Assembly: GCA_035582835.1 (NCBI GenBank)
Contig: JAYKAV010000303.1
Coordinates: forward strand, 71,374 to 135,373
Origin: Phoebastria nigripes
Taxonomy: Eukaryota > Chordata > Aves > Procellariiformes > Diomedeidae
Reading direction: 5' to 3'
DNA length: 64,000 nucleotides
Shown: piece by piece, positions 50,636 to 63,876 of the stretch
Layout: the number at the start of each line of letters is the position of its first letter
Numbering within the stretch: the stretch's first letter is position 1
The notes under the pieces: generated by a model
What the model was told of the DNA's origin: nothing
The model's database searches: none
What the model saw: the letters and a program-made list of their open reading frames with translations, nothing else
Position numbers and translations under genes: made by a program

Positions 50636-53600
50636 GCCAACAAATAAAATGTTTCTAATTTTTTTCCTGTATTTTTTTACCTTATGCTTGAATAGCCATT
50701 AAATAAAGCTAAAAAACCGAAATAGCCATAACCAATGAAAAAGTAAGCCATGTTCTGGATTATATACAACATTAATTTGCCTACATGTGTGTCAAGTGTT
50801 TTCATAGACCTTGTCTCAGTGGAACTTCTACATTTGCACATGTAAAGTATATTTCATCCTTCCATCCATGGCCTATTATTGTACCTCATTTTGCAGTGCC
50901 CAAGTGTTCTTAATGGAATGAGGGTCACGTATGAGCAAATCTGAAAAATGCAATGTACATTCAAGCTAATTTGTATGTTTCCTCTAGCTTTAAAAGGGTT
51001 ATTATTGAATCTTATTTTTCTGAAGTAATTGGAACCACTTAAAAAAATATCCCCCGGTTTATGTCTATTATCAATAAAATAAAAGATATAAATAAGGTTA
51101 TAAGCATATAGGAACAGTATTTTTTCTTTTGCTGTGTGGTTCTCCTTGACAATATTTTACATTCTTCCATAATCAATCTTTTCTGTCAAAAGTAGTTTCC
51201 ATAATTCAAAAAGCCAATCTTTTTTTAAAAAAGTTGGTGGAGAGAAAGTTATATTAATGGGGTAGAAAAGAAGACTTTAAGAATTTCAGTCCTTTCCTCA
51301 GCAGAACTATCTTCTAGTATTTCTAGATAGTTCATTCTGTAAGACAGACTTCTTTTGCTTCTCCACTGGAAATGCTTATTTTTTCATTACGAAGAATTTG
51401 TTAATAACATCCCCCTGAAGATATTTACAACATCTCCATTTGATCAAGTCCTAATACATCATTGGTTTAGTTAAATTTCAATTTTCCTTTCCACCATGAA
51501 CTTCATTACAGACGATTGGTTATTTAATTCAATAAAGCAAGCCTAACTCCTGTAGTCTCTACACTTTCCTTGTAAAGGACTTTGCATAATAAATGAAAAG
51601 GTTTTATTATTTGCACTCCATTCAGCAGAGAAAATGTTCAACTTAAATAATGCAATTAAAGGTAAGAAGAGAGTAATTTTCTACAAACTCTCTCTGGTGA
51701 TTTTATCAGTAGGAGTCCTAAACCTTTAAACACTTTCACAGTAGCAATCTGTTCATTTATCACTTGCAGGTTTTATTTTAGCAGTCATTACAACCTACAT
51801 CAAGACACTTCTTCTAAATGTCATAGGCCTATAGGAGGCCTGACATATACCTAAGATACAAATTCTTAATTCTAACAACTTTAACAAATAGTAGCTACAT
51901 TGTTTGAAGCCAGTGGGGTTCCACAAGGTTTTATTTAGAATTTTAGCCTGTGATATCCTGGCTAAGCAATATTTTTTTTTTCTGAAATAAAATTCACAGC
52001 ATTCACAGAAAACAAAGAAAATCCAAATCAGGATGTAAATTATATTTGCTGTCAATAGTTAATTCAACACAGGATGCTATAAGCTGTTCAGATATATACA
52101 ATTCTTGACTATTTACTGATACATAGGTACAAGTCCTGTTGGAGAAAGCAGCTCATCTACATCAGTATACTGTTCTTAGAAGCTGAAAATTTGATTTTCA
52201 TTGAAAGTACAAATACACACAAGTTACAGAGCAACTATGAAAAGCCCTCCACGACAAACAGAAATTCATTTAGGTCACTGAGTGTTATGCCCAAAAACCT
52301 TCATATACAATTAAATAATTTCCTTATCTTTCTGTCATTTATGAACTAACTCTAGAAGACTGCTAGTTTTAGTCCTAAAAGAGATTTTAAAAAAAAAAAA
52401 AAGTTAGGACTGTTGGATGTCTGCAGTGGAGAAAACAGGGAATTTCAACAAACAACAGTCTCTGCCATCACTTCAGGTTGTTAGCCCTGTTATTTATGCT
52501 AATTCCTGTGGAGCAAGTAGTAAGATACAACATGACAAAATAAGTATGAATCATAAATCCCTGGAATAAAAATCTAGAACTTGTAAAAAGACTAAGCATG
52601 TAGCCATAAAAAAAAAGGCTCACAGAAGTACAACGAACTTGATAACACTTCNAACTAACAGACAAGAGACAAAGATAATTTTTAAAGTACCTTATTAATT
52701 GCATAAAGCAATCCAGAATTTTAGATGAAGTTAGTTATAAACTTGTACTTCTGTATTACAACACCATATGTTTGAGGAGGGAAAAAAATAACCCAATTGC
52801 ACAAACAGCACATAAATGGGAGGCTTGTTTCAATCAATAATAATAACCAAATATGGAATTTCTCATTGTATTTGAAAATCTTAATCATTTAAAGAAGTGT
52901 CATATACATTGTATTGATTTCAATTGAAAGCAGACTTGTTCAGCAACAGATAAGTTTCAAAAAAAAGTACTCACCTAAACATAAGGAAAAGAAAATGACC
53001 AGAGAGGGCTACCTATTGAAGGATATTTCCTAAACAGCAGTTCAGGTATTCTGTGCAACTTCTTGAGTCTAGTTAGGTAATTCTGATGCTGTACAAAATG
53101 GATGGGAAAATGAAAATATACTTTAAGGAAAGTATCAAAAAGAGGAAACATGCACGCTGGGAAACTCGAGCATGCAAGGTGTGTTTTTTGTTTCAAGATA
53201 AAACATGAGTTTTAATTAACAACTGATTATTTTGAAGGAAGATTTTCATTTTTTATATCCTTTAGGAAGCATACAGAAATTAAAATGAGTTGCAAATAAA
53301 GAACAGGTTTCTTTCTTCCGAATAAATTGTCAATATCCTTTCAGGAGCCATAATGCTCAGCTTTGGACATGCATTTACCCGCAGTCAATATCCACACGTA
53401 AAACCTTCCTTACAGTTTTATTCTTGAAATGTATTTTTCTCCTTCTGATTCAACATCCTACTTTTGATACAAGGAACCCTACATTAAATCATTAAGATGG
53501 GTATACATATTTTTTCTTTTCCTTTTGCAAGCTCTTGCTTAATAACTACAAAGAGAAAAGCCTCAGAAAAACTATCCAAACCAACTAATTTCAAGCATTT

Positions 53601-54573
53601 CAAAGCCAAAAAGGAAACAAGTTAAGCATGTTTTTAGTTATTTCACCATTAGAGAACACTATTAAAACACTTAATCCATTTATTTAAACCAGGCAATAAA
53701 ACTGAGTATTCAAAAACCCTAAGGAAATGGCACTAGTCAGTTACCACTAATTTTGTACATTTCTTGTGATATAAGAACTCAGAATGCTTACTTACTGGTG
53801 ATTTCTCAATGAGGGTGCCCGACTTCAAAAAGAGTAAATAAACAGAAAAAGGAATTTATCTTGCAGTGATGTAATATATACTTACTAAAAATAATAACCT
53901 ACAAAACTTTAAAGAAAAATGGTGTAATTTCAGATTAAAACCTGGACAATAGTTATTTGTGTATCAATTTATCAAGCATCTTTTACTCATTTGTCTTACA
54001 AAAATATTTTGAAGTCAATAGAGTTAGAGAGATGCATTCCAGCTGAGAATCTAGCTCTACACACATCTGGTTTTGAATTTTGCTTACGCTGTGATGTTTT
54101 CATTGCACTGTAACAATGTTAATGAGTCTTCAGTTAGACATAAGGTATGTTTGCAACATGTCCCTTCATTGCTCTCTGGTGATAGTATATTGGATTTAAG
54201 TTANTGAAACACATCCATTAAAGCCAAAAGCGCTAAATGCATGCATCAGTTTTCGCACATGTTGAAGAACTTTGCTAATTAAGGAGAAGTACATTCAGTA
54301 CCTTGCAGAAATGAACTTTTTAATTCAGTATCTTGATCAAATATTGAAACCTTAATGTAAGACAGACAATCCTCACACAGTCTTTATGGAGAGTTTGCAG
54401 TTGAACAACGCAAAAAAAGGGATTGTTAACAAATTTGGTATTATCAAGACCCCATGAACAGTCTCTTAAACATTTACTGTCATTTTATACAAAATCTAGC
54501 CTACAGAAAATAACACCATAATTCAGATTTAAGTCTTGGACGGCTGACTCCTTCAGGAAAATGAGAGATTTAT

Positions 54574-54585
54574 TATATATATATA
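54574..54585. repeat. Short TA microsatellite
   Basis: About six TA units, followed by TACACTA. Confidence 0.7.
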
Positions 54586-57327
54586 CACTACTAAAATTGG
54601 GATACCACTTGCTTATTTTATACCATATCACTACTTTCTACAAATACCAGTTCCATTAAAAACAGATGTGCTGCCTCCCTCTGTGCTCCCCCATTTCTGC
54701 TTCCATTCAACCGCTCTAAGCACCATGGATGGCTTTGAAGCTTGTTGCAGAAGTAAGAGAAAGCTAATTCAAATTAGCTGACTGTTTCTTGCTAACATAG
54801 CAGACAGGAGCCAAGAAGAAAAAGAACAAAAGAGGAAGAAACCTTCCTCCTTGACCTGTGATCCAGCTGCCACCGCCAGTGCAAAATATCGCACAATGCA
54901 AGATCTGCCTGAGTTCTGAGCTCATGGGGAGCCTGGAGGTCATGCCATTCAGGAAAGATTGATCTCCCAGGGTCATCCAACTCCCACAACTCAGCAAGAT
55001 GTGGAAGCTGAGAGGTCTTCCCTGTCATAGCAGCAAGATATTGCTGAGTTTATAAGTGAAATCTTGCAATTATGAGAGGAAACTGCTGCCTCTCAGGTGA
55101 GGGAAGGTTTCAGAACTAAATGGTAGATGTGAGGCAGGAGTCCCTATCTTAGTGTCCCTGCTGAGCTCAGCAAGATCCTTACTTCTGTTTAGCTGTAGTT
55201 ATCTATAGTCTCATTTTTCCCCATTTTTTCTTCCACTTTGAGCACTGTACATACAAAAAAAATTATTGGGCATCTATTTTGTGTTTTCCTTCTATAAGAA
55301 AGGGAAATTAGTTTTTTAGACTAGTTAATATTGCTTTAATCTGCAAACACTGCTTTGGAGTAAAGACAAGCAAAGGGCAACGCTAGTGCTAGCCTGTTCT
55401 CAAAGCAGAGGTGAAAGAATGATGCAAAAGTTATAATCTCCCTTCAGCTCGCCATTTTAGTCTCAGGTGAAAATGTTCAGTACANCACCACAGTTGTCTT
55501 GGAAACCATGCTTTTAAACTGTGCTATTAAACACATATGGGGAGGTGTGGAAGGTGGAAGGAGCATCTACCTTCTTCACATGCCAAGGCCACTAGAGAAG
55601 ATCTGTAAGTGCCTTGGAGACTGTTCTGCACAAACACGGTACTTCTTCCAGTGGAAGTGTCAGTGCTGAGTATTATTAAGGACAAGATATTCCCTTCCTT
55701 CCTGTGTGCAGGCTTGGTTGTAAACAGGCTCTTAAATGGGCCAGACTTTTCAGAAGACTTAAAGGTATGTGTATGTATAGATATACACCCTTAACAATAT
55801 GTATAAACATAGATATACAACATTTAAACATCTTGGTAATGCCTATATAACGCTTCTATCGTAATTTCTCTATTGCTGTCCCTACAGTCAGTACTGTGTA
55901 TGGTTTTATTTGTTTTTTGACATCTATGTTGAGCCGATATTGATTAATCCTATTTTATGCTTTGGTGCCTTCCTTTTGATGTGACTTCCTTCCTGAAATA
56001 AAAGCTTGAGAATTGATCTATATTGCTTTGGTGGAAAGTACTCATGACTGAAACTTTCAGTATCTGTGAGTATACTCTGAGTAAACCCATTAATGTTCTT
56101 CTGTTATAAAATACAGTAAATAACATACTCGTGCGTATAATGTTTTTATGTATTCCAAGTTCCATAGTGCGCATTCAGTGAGGTCATATGTTGGCTACGC
56201 ATGGAGAGAGATACTAAATTAGTGTCTATGCAGTAATTAGTGTCTACTACATTCAAAATTGAACAGAATAAAATATTTATTAAAGGATTAGCAAAATTGG
56301 GAGCCAAAGTATGTTTTCCCTACTAGTTAATTCTTCTGAACACCAGTTTCTTGGTGGAAGTAGCAGATGCAGTGACGTCAGAAATATTTTGTCATCTATT
56401 ACTTCCACCATCAGGCAAAGGACTCCAAACCTTTTGTTACAATTAATATCTAAGGCCAAAATAATACATTTCCATGATATTATTCATAGCTTCTTCTTTG
56501 TTTGCTACTTGATTATGGCAAGCCGTAACACTGTAGTAAAGTTTCATATTTTATCAGAAAACTAATAATGCCTTTCTTTCTCACAAATACCTCTCCTTGA
56601 TCTAGCTGTTGCCTTCATTTTTGTAAAAATATAAACAAATAAAGATGCTTGTGCTTGTGAAGAAAAAGATTGAAAATATGAACTGAATATACTCCAGAGA
56701 CTCAGAAGCAGGAAGGAAAAAATAAACACTCCTCCTAATACAAGTTTGGTTTTTTTATATAACGTCATTACTTTTGGGGGAATCACGGATTCTCAATTGT
56801 TGATATTGGTAATACAATAGAAACCAAAAAGAATTATCCACCTCATAAATATGAGCTGGGAAAAATGGCACGTTTTCTCTCTTCAGCTGTGTTAATAGTT
56901 GCTTCAAAATTATTCTGCAGTCTAAATGAAGCATGTGAGTATGTTTGATGTAGAATACGTGGAAAGCTAAGAAAAGTAATAAACATGTTGAACTAATGAA
57001 CATGAGCAAAGAGCTATTTTAAAAACATCAGATGCATTTTTTTGAGGAGAATAGGAAATATATGTTAGAAGAAAATCTACTTGTCCAATTATAAATTATT
57101 TTTCTAGATCATGGAGACTTTGAATGTATGTATACTTAAACATTTCAGTATTATACTACAGGACAGGTACATGCCAGACATTAGAGAGCCTTTTAGTATT
57201 GAAGTGGAGTTAATTTCCTGTCCTAGCTTCCTAGTTCTAATTTCAATTGCTCTTACACTTGCGAAAGACAGGGCTTTTCCTGAATGGACATATTCCACTT
57301 CTTTTCTAAGAGAATTATTTTCTTTAA

Positions 57328-57358
57328 CAAAAACAAAAACAAAAACAACAACAACAAA
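57328..57358. repeat. CAAAAA / CAA microsatellite
   Basis: Three CAAAAA-like units pass into four CAA units, a compound A-rich simple repeat. Confidence 0.85.
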
Positions 57359-60179
57359 AGTTTAAAGTATGAAAAAGCNTTTTAAAGCTAGAGAGTCTTA
57401 ATTTATAATTTTAAATTGTATTTGGTATCTGAAAATGCAGATGTGTTTTTAAACGGCCCTCTTGGACTCTAAGTAAACAGACACCAAATAACTTACTCCA
57501 AAATCAAGAATATGCTACAAAAGTTCTATAGTAACAGGGCTTAGTATGTCAATAACAAAATGAATGGCGAAGTAGTATATATAAGATTCATAGCCACGAG
57601 AGCTGCTCTAATCTTGAGTCGTTCCTATCAAGCATTCTAGAACTTAGAAAGTTAAAAAAAAAGCCTATAATGACTGGTAAGGAATAGAACAGTGTTTCTC
57701 CAGATCAGTTAAATTATGCTTTAAATTTCTAATCTTTTTGTGAAGAATTATAACCTTTTGGAATGAGATTTTTGTTTATAAATGACTTTTCAATATTTTA
57801 TTTGGCAATTTTTACTTACACATTTGGGAAAATAAATGCTCTTTTCCTACCAAAGGTTCTTTTTTCTTCACTAATCCACCTATTTAAAGCCACTTGTGTT
57901 TGAATAATTAAGATGGTCATTTTTTCATATCTTTTCATTAACAAATGTATGTGACATCAATATTAGTAGATTTGATTCAGTTTATTCCTTTGGAGAAAAG
58001 AAACTAATTTAGTACTATTACTAGTATTTAAGTTAATCCCAAGTTGCAAACTGTTCTATTAGCTCAGCATAAATCCGTAACTGCACTGATTCACTTGGAA
58101 AGTTGACTTAAAAGTTTCTTTCTTGATCAATTTTTGTAAACTCACTTTTAGGCTACAAAAAGCAATTTCCCCCCAATAGTTTCATTGTCATGGTATCTAA
58201 AAATCATGCTTTATGTCAAGGAAAGCTTGTCTATGTATCACAAAGCCTCAGTGAAAATGTAGCTTAGTCAGGAATAAAGCACTCTCTTAATGTACTATGA
58301 TATAACTAATCACCTGAAGTTCAAAAAATAAAATGTCACCTTTTGCAAAAAAAAAACCAATGTCCTGGCAATTCAAGCTGCGGTAGAGTGAACTCTACAT
58401 TATAGAGACATGAGAATTTGGCTTTTTATTTCCCTGCACTATCAGGAACTAGGAGGCAATGTTGCAAACCATTCAGCGATGCAGCAAGACAAAATAAACT
58501 GCTTCTTACTAACCTCACCCAAGTGGTAAAGAGTGTTATTAAGTTTAGAGGGAACATATGTCCATTGATTTTATGTCAGGGTATCAGGGACTTCTTCAAG
58601 AACATTGAGAGAGCTGCGACCTTCTCTAAAAGTGAACTGTAAGAAGTAAGCTAAAATGTGAGTAACAGGGAATAATGAGGACGGAAACATGAATAATTCT
58701 TATTAAGTGGCCACCTCTACATTAGTTCCATAGAAAGCACTGAAGAGATCACTAGTTTATTGCCTGTGATAACATGCAACCACAGTTTATAAATCGAACT
58801 CATGTATTCATCTTTATTTCCAGCTACCCTACCTTCATGGAAAGCAGTTCTAAACCCTCTCCTCAGAGATTAGAAACTTCTGATTTCCAACTGAAAATAA
58901 TTTACCTTTGTTTTTTTTTAAAATATTCTTCCTCAATGCACAGATTTCTTTTCTCTCTGTTGCTAGTGGAAATACCTTCTCAATTCATGCAGTGATTGCA
59001 TTTCTTTTTTTCATGGATGTTCATTGATATCCTCTGACACGTAAAGACGGGTCTTCTTTCTTTTCTTCTTTTATATTCCCAAAAGATAAGGCTCATAAAA
59101 AGTTCTAACAGAAATTCCTTAGTCCCTCAGTGTATAACATTGCACTTCACAATATCATATTCCTGTGCAAAACATTCTGACAACAGTGTAAAGAAAGAAA
59201 TAATAAATGTTCCCTCTATTGCTTGCTGTCCAAATTTTGATATGAAAGCCTAGAGCATCACAGTTTACTTCCCCTTAAAAAAAGATTCTGCTTAAAACCA
59301 AAGCTCTAACAGAAGTTCTGTTATCCCATGGCTCTCAAACCAGGGTATCCTGCTTATTGAAAAACTTCTCACACCATGAGAATCAAATTCAGCACTGAAA
59401 ACAACATTTACATGGCAATTTCTCAGGAAAAAAAGTTCCTGCTACAGTCACTATTTATAGAAGTCAAGACCTACTAACACTCATGCCAATATTTCCCTTG
59501 ATGGTAAGGGGGGAAACCCTAGAAGGCTGAGACTGCTTAGTCTTTTTCACAGGAATGATCCAAAGGCAGACTAATGCTACGTGCTCAGAGACTGTCGATT
59601 ACCTTGCTTTGTAAACTCATTCTGTGTGATAAGTCCCAGTTTTCAAATATGTTGGCCTGCTGCACTGCCTGTGTTAGAGGGATAACATGGAAGAAATAGC
59701 AATTCCACCTCTAATATATAATTTAGATTGGGAGCTTGCATGGTAACATATGTTTAAGTTGGTAAAACTGTTGCATATCACTATACTACATTGCATCATC
59801 CTCTCCAAAAAGGAAAATTCAGTACAGATGAATGCACATTGGATTACTAGGTACTAAAAAGATCCTAAATTACACTAAGAGATTTAGACCCACTGTATGT
59901 TATAACATTCACACTTTATATGGTACTATTGTCATTGTTTAAGCTGCTGTCATGACATTTTACTGCAGCTACAATCCTAAAATACGTGCTTAGACCAGAC
60001 TGAACTACATAGTTTTGAAAAGGATATAAAAATTTTCGGTAGAATAGCAAAAAACCATTCCTTTGAATAACACTGCTCAAATGATTCACATGGAACGAGG
60101 AAGCACTATCAGAAGTGCTGGAGGAGTCCTTTTTGACAGAAAACCAATACAGTTAAGCAAGGAGAAGTTAGACACATGG

Positions 60180-60430
60180 CACAATGAATGAAGGGAAGCA
60201 GAAAGCAAAAGGAGAAGGTAACAGTGAAGGGAGAAGAAAGGACCAGAGAAAATGAACGGACAGATAAGCCAACAGGGAAATCACACATACAAAGAATGAG
60301 AACAAAACTATATGAAAGAATTAAAAAAGCAAAAGAAGCCAAGGAAAAAAAGCAAAGTGTTAACAAGTGTTAATTAGGAACAAGAAAGATGAAAAGAGTA
60401 TCATAGAAAAAATGAGAGGCAATATGAGAA
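60180..60430 (+). other. Purine-rich, strand-asymmetric tract
   Basis: The plus strand is dominated by A and G for about 250 bases. The 61-codon frame at 60188-60373 is rich in Lys, Glu and Arg simply because of this composition. I do not regard it as a gene. Confidence 0.6.
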
Positions 60431-62134
60431 ACAGAAGATGAAGAAAAATGGCCCTGGGCTCACTGCTATTAATTTAATTACTAGTGATCTTCCAGTCTCT
60501 TGACTTCTCTGCTACAAGGCTCTTCCTGCTCATTGCAGANCTTCACAGAGTAATGTTAGCTTTCAATGACTCTCTAGGCTTTTTAACTATAGGATATCAG
60601 TGCCTGGGGTTTGGGATTGCACAATTGCTCAGAATAAATTGTATTTTACTACAGTTATAAACTTCAGTTTGGGGGGATAGACAGATTAGGAAAATGACCC
60701 AAAAAATCACTTTTTCATATAACGATACTTTTTTTCACAAAGCAAACTCAAAGTTTTACTTCTTTTTTTTTTGATTATTCAAAACCACTGTTTACAATGG
60801 TTACCCTAAGTGCTTCTTCAAAGATAGCATTATTTCTGCATCTTGAGTAATAATTACTGGAGATTCTTCAAATCAATTTGCAAAACCTCAGGGTAAATGT
60901 TGCCTCTAAAATGGTGGAGAACGCAGGTTCAATTTGGAGCCTGTTAAATGAGACTGCAATAGTTTAAAAGACAGCTAAATATAGTGTTACACATCACTGT
61001 AGTTCATCTCAGCCGGAGTACCAGTTATTCATATTCTATTACTCATAATTTCAAGCAAGTGGAGGGAAAAAAATTCATTGACCTTGAACAACCTCAAATA
61101 AATTCGGTCTATAAACTTTGATACATCCTTCCTTCTGACTGCGATACCTTTTTCAATGTGCAAGTTCTCTTCTAAGAATAATAAAAAATGACCATTTCAT
61201 CAAGCTTTTGAAACTACTAAGATTGAATCTTTAGCTGAAAAAAGTTCACTATAGTGCATAGTGACTAGTATTAATTACTAATGTTATGCAAAATGACATG
61301 CCAAATTAATTAGCAATGAGCTATTTTAGTGGATATATGCCAAACCTCAGACTGTTTTGGGCAGAAGTAGCATGGTATTAAATATTTAACATGCTGTGGG
61401 ATGTTCTGGTTACACTGGTCAATCATTAATTTCCTTTGATCCCTAGAAAGTAATTTTTGTTGCACTCAGCTGTAACTGATTGTGAACAGCTTTTTTATTC
61501 AGGCTTTTAATGTACTTTCCCCCAGTTGCTTTCCTCTGATTGAAATTATTTATAGTTACACATTTTATCACACAGCACAGGACCATTGCTTTTCCGTGAC
61601 TATATACTAATAGTCATTTAATATTATATGTTAATATGATTTGCATTTATAGTGTTATTCTGAAAGAAATCCTAGAAGTACAGCAATAGCAAATATTTGA
61701 AATGATTGATGGAAATCGGGGAAATCACAGATGTGCAAAATATTTCTTTTAAATCTGTAATAACTAAGAGTAATCCTAATATTTTACACTTTAAGCAAAA
61801 GTAGAGTTATTAAAAGCAGACATTTTTACTTCAGTCAGGATATTGTAAGCATGCATTTTGTGTAAGTTTGTATTACCACACTATTATTACCGCATCAATT
61901 ATTATGATTTTATTGATTTGATTCTAAATCTGGGAAATAGCTTTTCTTTAAAGTAGTCCTCAACCTCGCTGTCACCAGATTTCTGGAGGGAAAAAAAAAA
62001 AATGCTTTATACCTTTTTTTTTTGCCTTTTTTAAGAATTCTGTTATTATGGAAACAAAACTATATTAGAAAATGGTGTAAAAATTTAGTTAAATCTGTAA
62101 AAGCAAACATTCTGAGTATAAAATTTAAACAGAA

Positions 62135-62285
62135 AATCAGAAAATCACAGAATCATTGAGACTGGAAGGGCTGAATCTGGAGATTGCCTAGCCCAACCTC
62201 TCTGCTCAAAGTAGGGTCAGCTAAAGCAGGATGCTCAGGGCTCTGTGCAGTTGTGTTTTGAATACCTGCAAAGCTGGACACTCTT
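62135..62285 (-). repeat. CR1 LINE 3' fragment, antisense
   Basis: The plus strand reads 'aaatcacagaatcattgagactggaagggc', then 'agcccaacctctctgctcaaagtagggtcagc' and 'cagttgtgttttgaatacctgcaaagctggaca'. This is the reverse complement of the CR1 3' end, including degenerate octamers at its left edge. It is about 150 bases, old and non-coding. Confidence 0.88.
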
Positions 62286-62905
62286 AAATATTTAATTACT
62301 ACATATATTTTAGATTTTAAAAGCTAACGAAAATAAGACTTTTATTTGACATGTAATTTCTATCTTACTAGTCTTTTCTGTTTTTCAAAAATTTGCAGAA
62401 CATTATGACTAAATCATTATTATTTGATCATCAAAATCAACTCAATTTATTACATTTGAAAACAGTAATCTAAAATTTTGCAGATACTTAGCAGAAAAAG
62501 AATATTTCCCAAATATTCAATGAGAGGATAAACTGATACACAATTTATATGAACGAGTATACCAAACTTTTATCAGATATTACAAAAAACTATATCAGAA
62601 AGCATTAGTTATTAANTTTTCATGAGCTTAGATATACTTTAATTTTCGCTTCTCTTTTCAAGTAAATCTTAATTTAATAAAGCTTTAGCATGACAATATC
62701 TACATAGATGACAGAAGGAAAGAGGAGAAGCCATCCTAAGCAAATTACTCCTTTACAGCACTTGCTACGATCAGGCACTGGTGGACAGTGATAGGTGATC
62801 GGTTGGAATAACAAGCTCTTCTTCTCTCACTAGTCACATTCAAGTATGATTTACGCCTTATGACAATTTTGGAAAGATGTAATCTTAGAATCAGCACCAT
62901 CTTAC
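62286..62905. other. AT-rich stretch next to the exon candidate
   Basis: Nothing recognised. The open frame of the candidate exon to its right continues leftwards to a TAA at 62747-62745, so if its 5' splice site is not used this stretch would hold the stop codon. Confidence 0.5.
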
Positions 62906-63054
62906 TATCCTTCCGTGGAGAAGGAATATCTTCTAAATTTCCAGGTTCTGACACTTTAAATAGAGTTTCATGAGTCTGCAGATGAAGCCTCTCAGTTACT
63001 ACCTGAAATATCTCATAACCACTCCCATCTTGTTCTATTATAATAGATTGGTTT
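62906..63054 (-). other. Candidate coding exon, 149 bp, unknown gene (best candidate)
   Basis: On the minus strand a 3' splice site (TAATAACTTTCAG) lies just before base 63054 and a consensus 5' splice site (GTAAGA) directly after 62906. One frame is open throughout: entry phase 2, 49 codons, exit phase 1. The peptide has varied, non-repetitive composition, for example EQDGSGYEIFQVVTERLHLQ and THETLFKVSEPGNLEDIPSP. If the 5' splice site is ignored, the frame runs on to a TAA at 62745, 103 codons in all. I do not recognise the protein, and no other exon in the window joins to it in phase directly. It lies only 230 bp from the ERV at 63288. Confidence 0.32.
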
Positions 63055-63287
63055 CTGAAAGTTATTACTAGTTAACTTTTCACTTTCTATTTCGGACTAA
63101 CTGCTTCACTTTGACCTTCAGACTTGAAAATAATGCATAAAAGGATGCATCTATCAGTCAATCTTTTCTCTTCTTATGAAGAAGAATAAATGCATGAAAG
63201 TTTACATGATGGAAGCATTTTTTACTTCTGTTTTTAAAGAGTTTAAAACTTTTCTATAAAGCAATAACATTAAGTGTTGTACATAAG
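63055..63287. other. Short AT-rich spacer left of the ERV
   Basis: Nothing recognised. Its last bases would carry the left target duplication of the ERV, but the matching right copy is outside the window. Confidence 0.6.
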
Positions 63288-63876
63288 TATCCTGGTTCCG
63301 GCTGGGACAGAGTTAACTTTCTTCCCACTAGCTGGGGAGGCTGCGCTGTGTTTTGGGTTTGGTNNAATAGGAGCGTTGANGGCCCATTGATGTTTTGGGT
63401 GTTGCTGGGTGGTGCTTGCACCGGGCACTTTTCGGCCTTCCATGCCCTGCCAGGTGCATGGGAAGGTGGCAGGGGGAGCATAGCCAGGGTGTTTGACCCA
63501 GCTGGCCAATGGGGTATTCCATACCATGTAACGTCATGCTCAGTATAAAAACTAAGTGTGNGGGGGGGCTCTGGGTTCCAGGNCGGGCTCGTGTGTTTTT
63601 CGGGCACGCATAGGCTCGGCAACGCGTCGGTTCGGCGGGTGGTGAGCAGTTGCATTGTGCATCGCCTGTTTTGTATATCCTATTGTTGTTGTTGTTGTTA
63701 CCACTGTTATTATTACTGTTCTACTNTGTTTTATTTCAATTATTAAACTGTTTTTATCTCAACCCGTGAGTTTTCCTACTCGTGCCCTCCCGATTCTCTC
63801 CCCCATCCCACCAGAGGTGGGGGGGTGAGCGAGCGGCTGCGTGGTGTTTAGGTGCTGCCAGGGTTAAACCACGACA
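63288..63876 (+). mobile_element. 5' LTR of an ERV (ERVK-like) running off the right edge
   Basis: A 589-bp LTR from TATCCTGGTTCCGG to CCACGACA. The canonical first bases TG have become TA. In order it has CCAAT (63506-63510), a decayed CRE (ACGTCA, 63531-63536), a TATA box TATAAAA (63544-63550), a (GTT)n stretch near 63682-63699 and ATTAAA (63742-63747). It is directly followed by a primer binding site, which shows that this is a 5' LTR with internal sequence, not a solo LTR. It contains five or more n's. The open frames it holds on both strands are also present in the inner LTR at 29.5-30.05 kb and are not genes. Whether the provirus is complete cannot be seen. Confidence 0.93.
63544..63550 (+). 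promoter_or_regulatory. TATA box of right-edge LTR
   Basis: TATAAAA, 34-38 bases after CCAAT and about 190 bases before ATTAAA. Confidence 0.7.

Larger units (their letters stand above)
48643..62134. other. Long AT-rich gene-free stretch
   Basis: About 13.5 kb with no gene I can support. It contains a poly(A) run, a TA microsatellite and a CAAAAA/CAA repeat. An A/G-rich strand-skewed tract lies at 60180-60430. At 49260-49440 a minus-strand frame with an AG acceptor-like start ends in TAA. A stretch at about 61370-61560 has the look of conserved non-coding DNA. Confidence 0.5.

Noticed and set aside
60188..60373. Lys/Glu-rich 61-codon frame
   Set aside because: A product of the purine-rich tract; no independent coding evidence.
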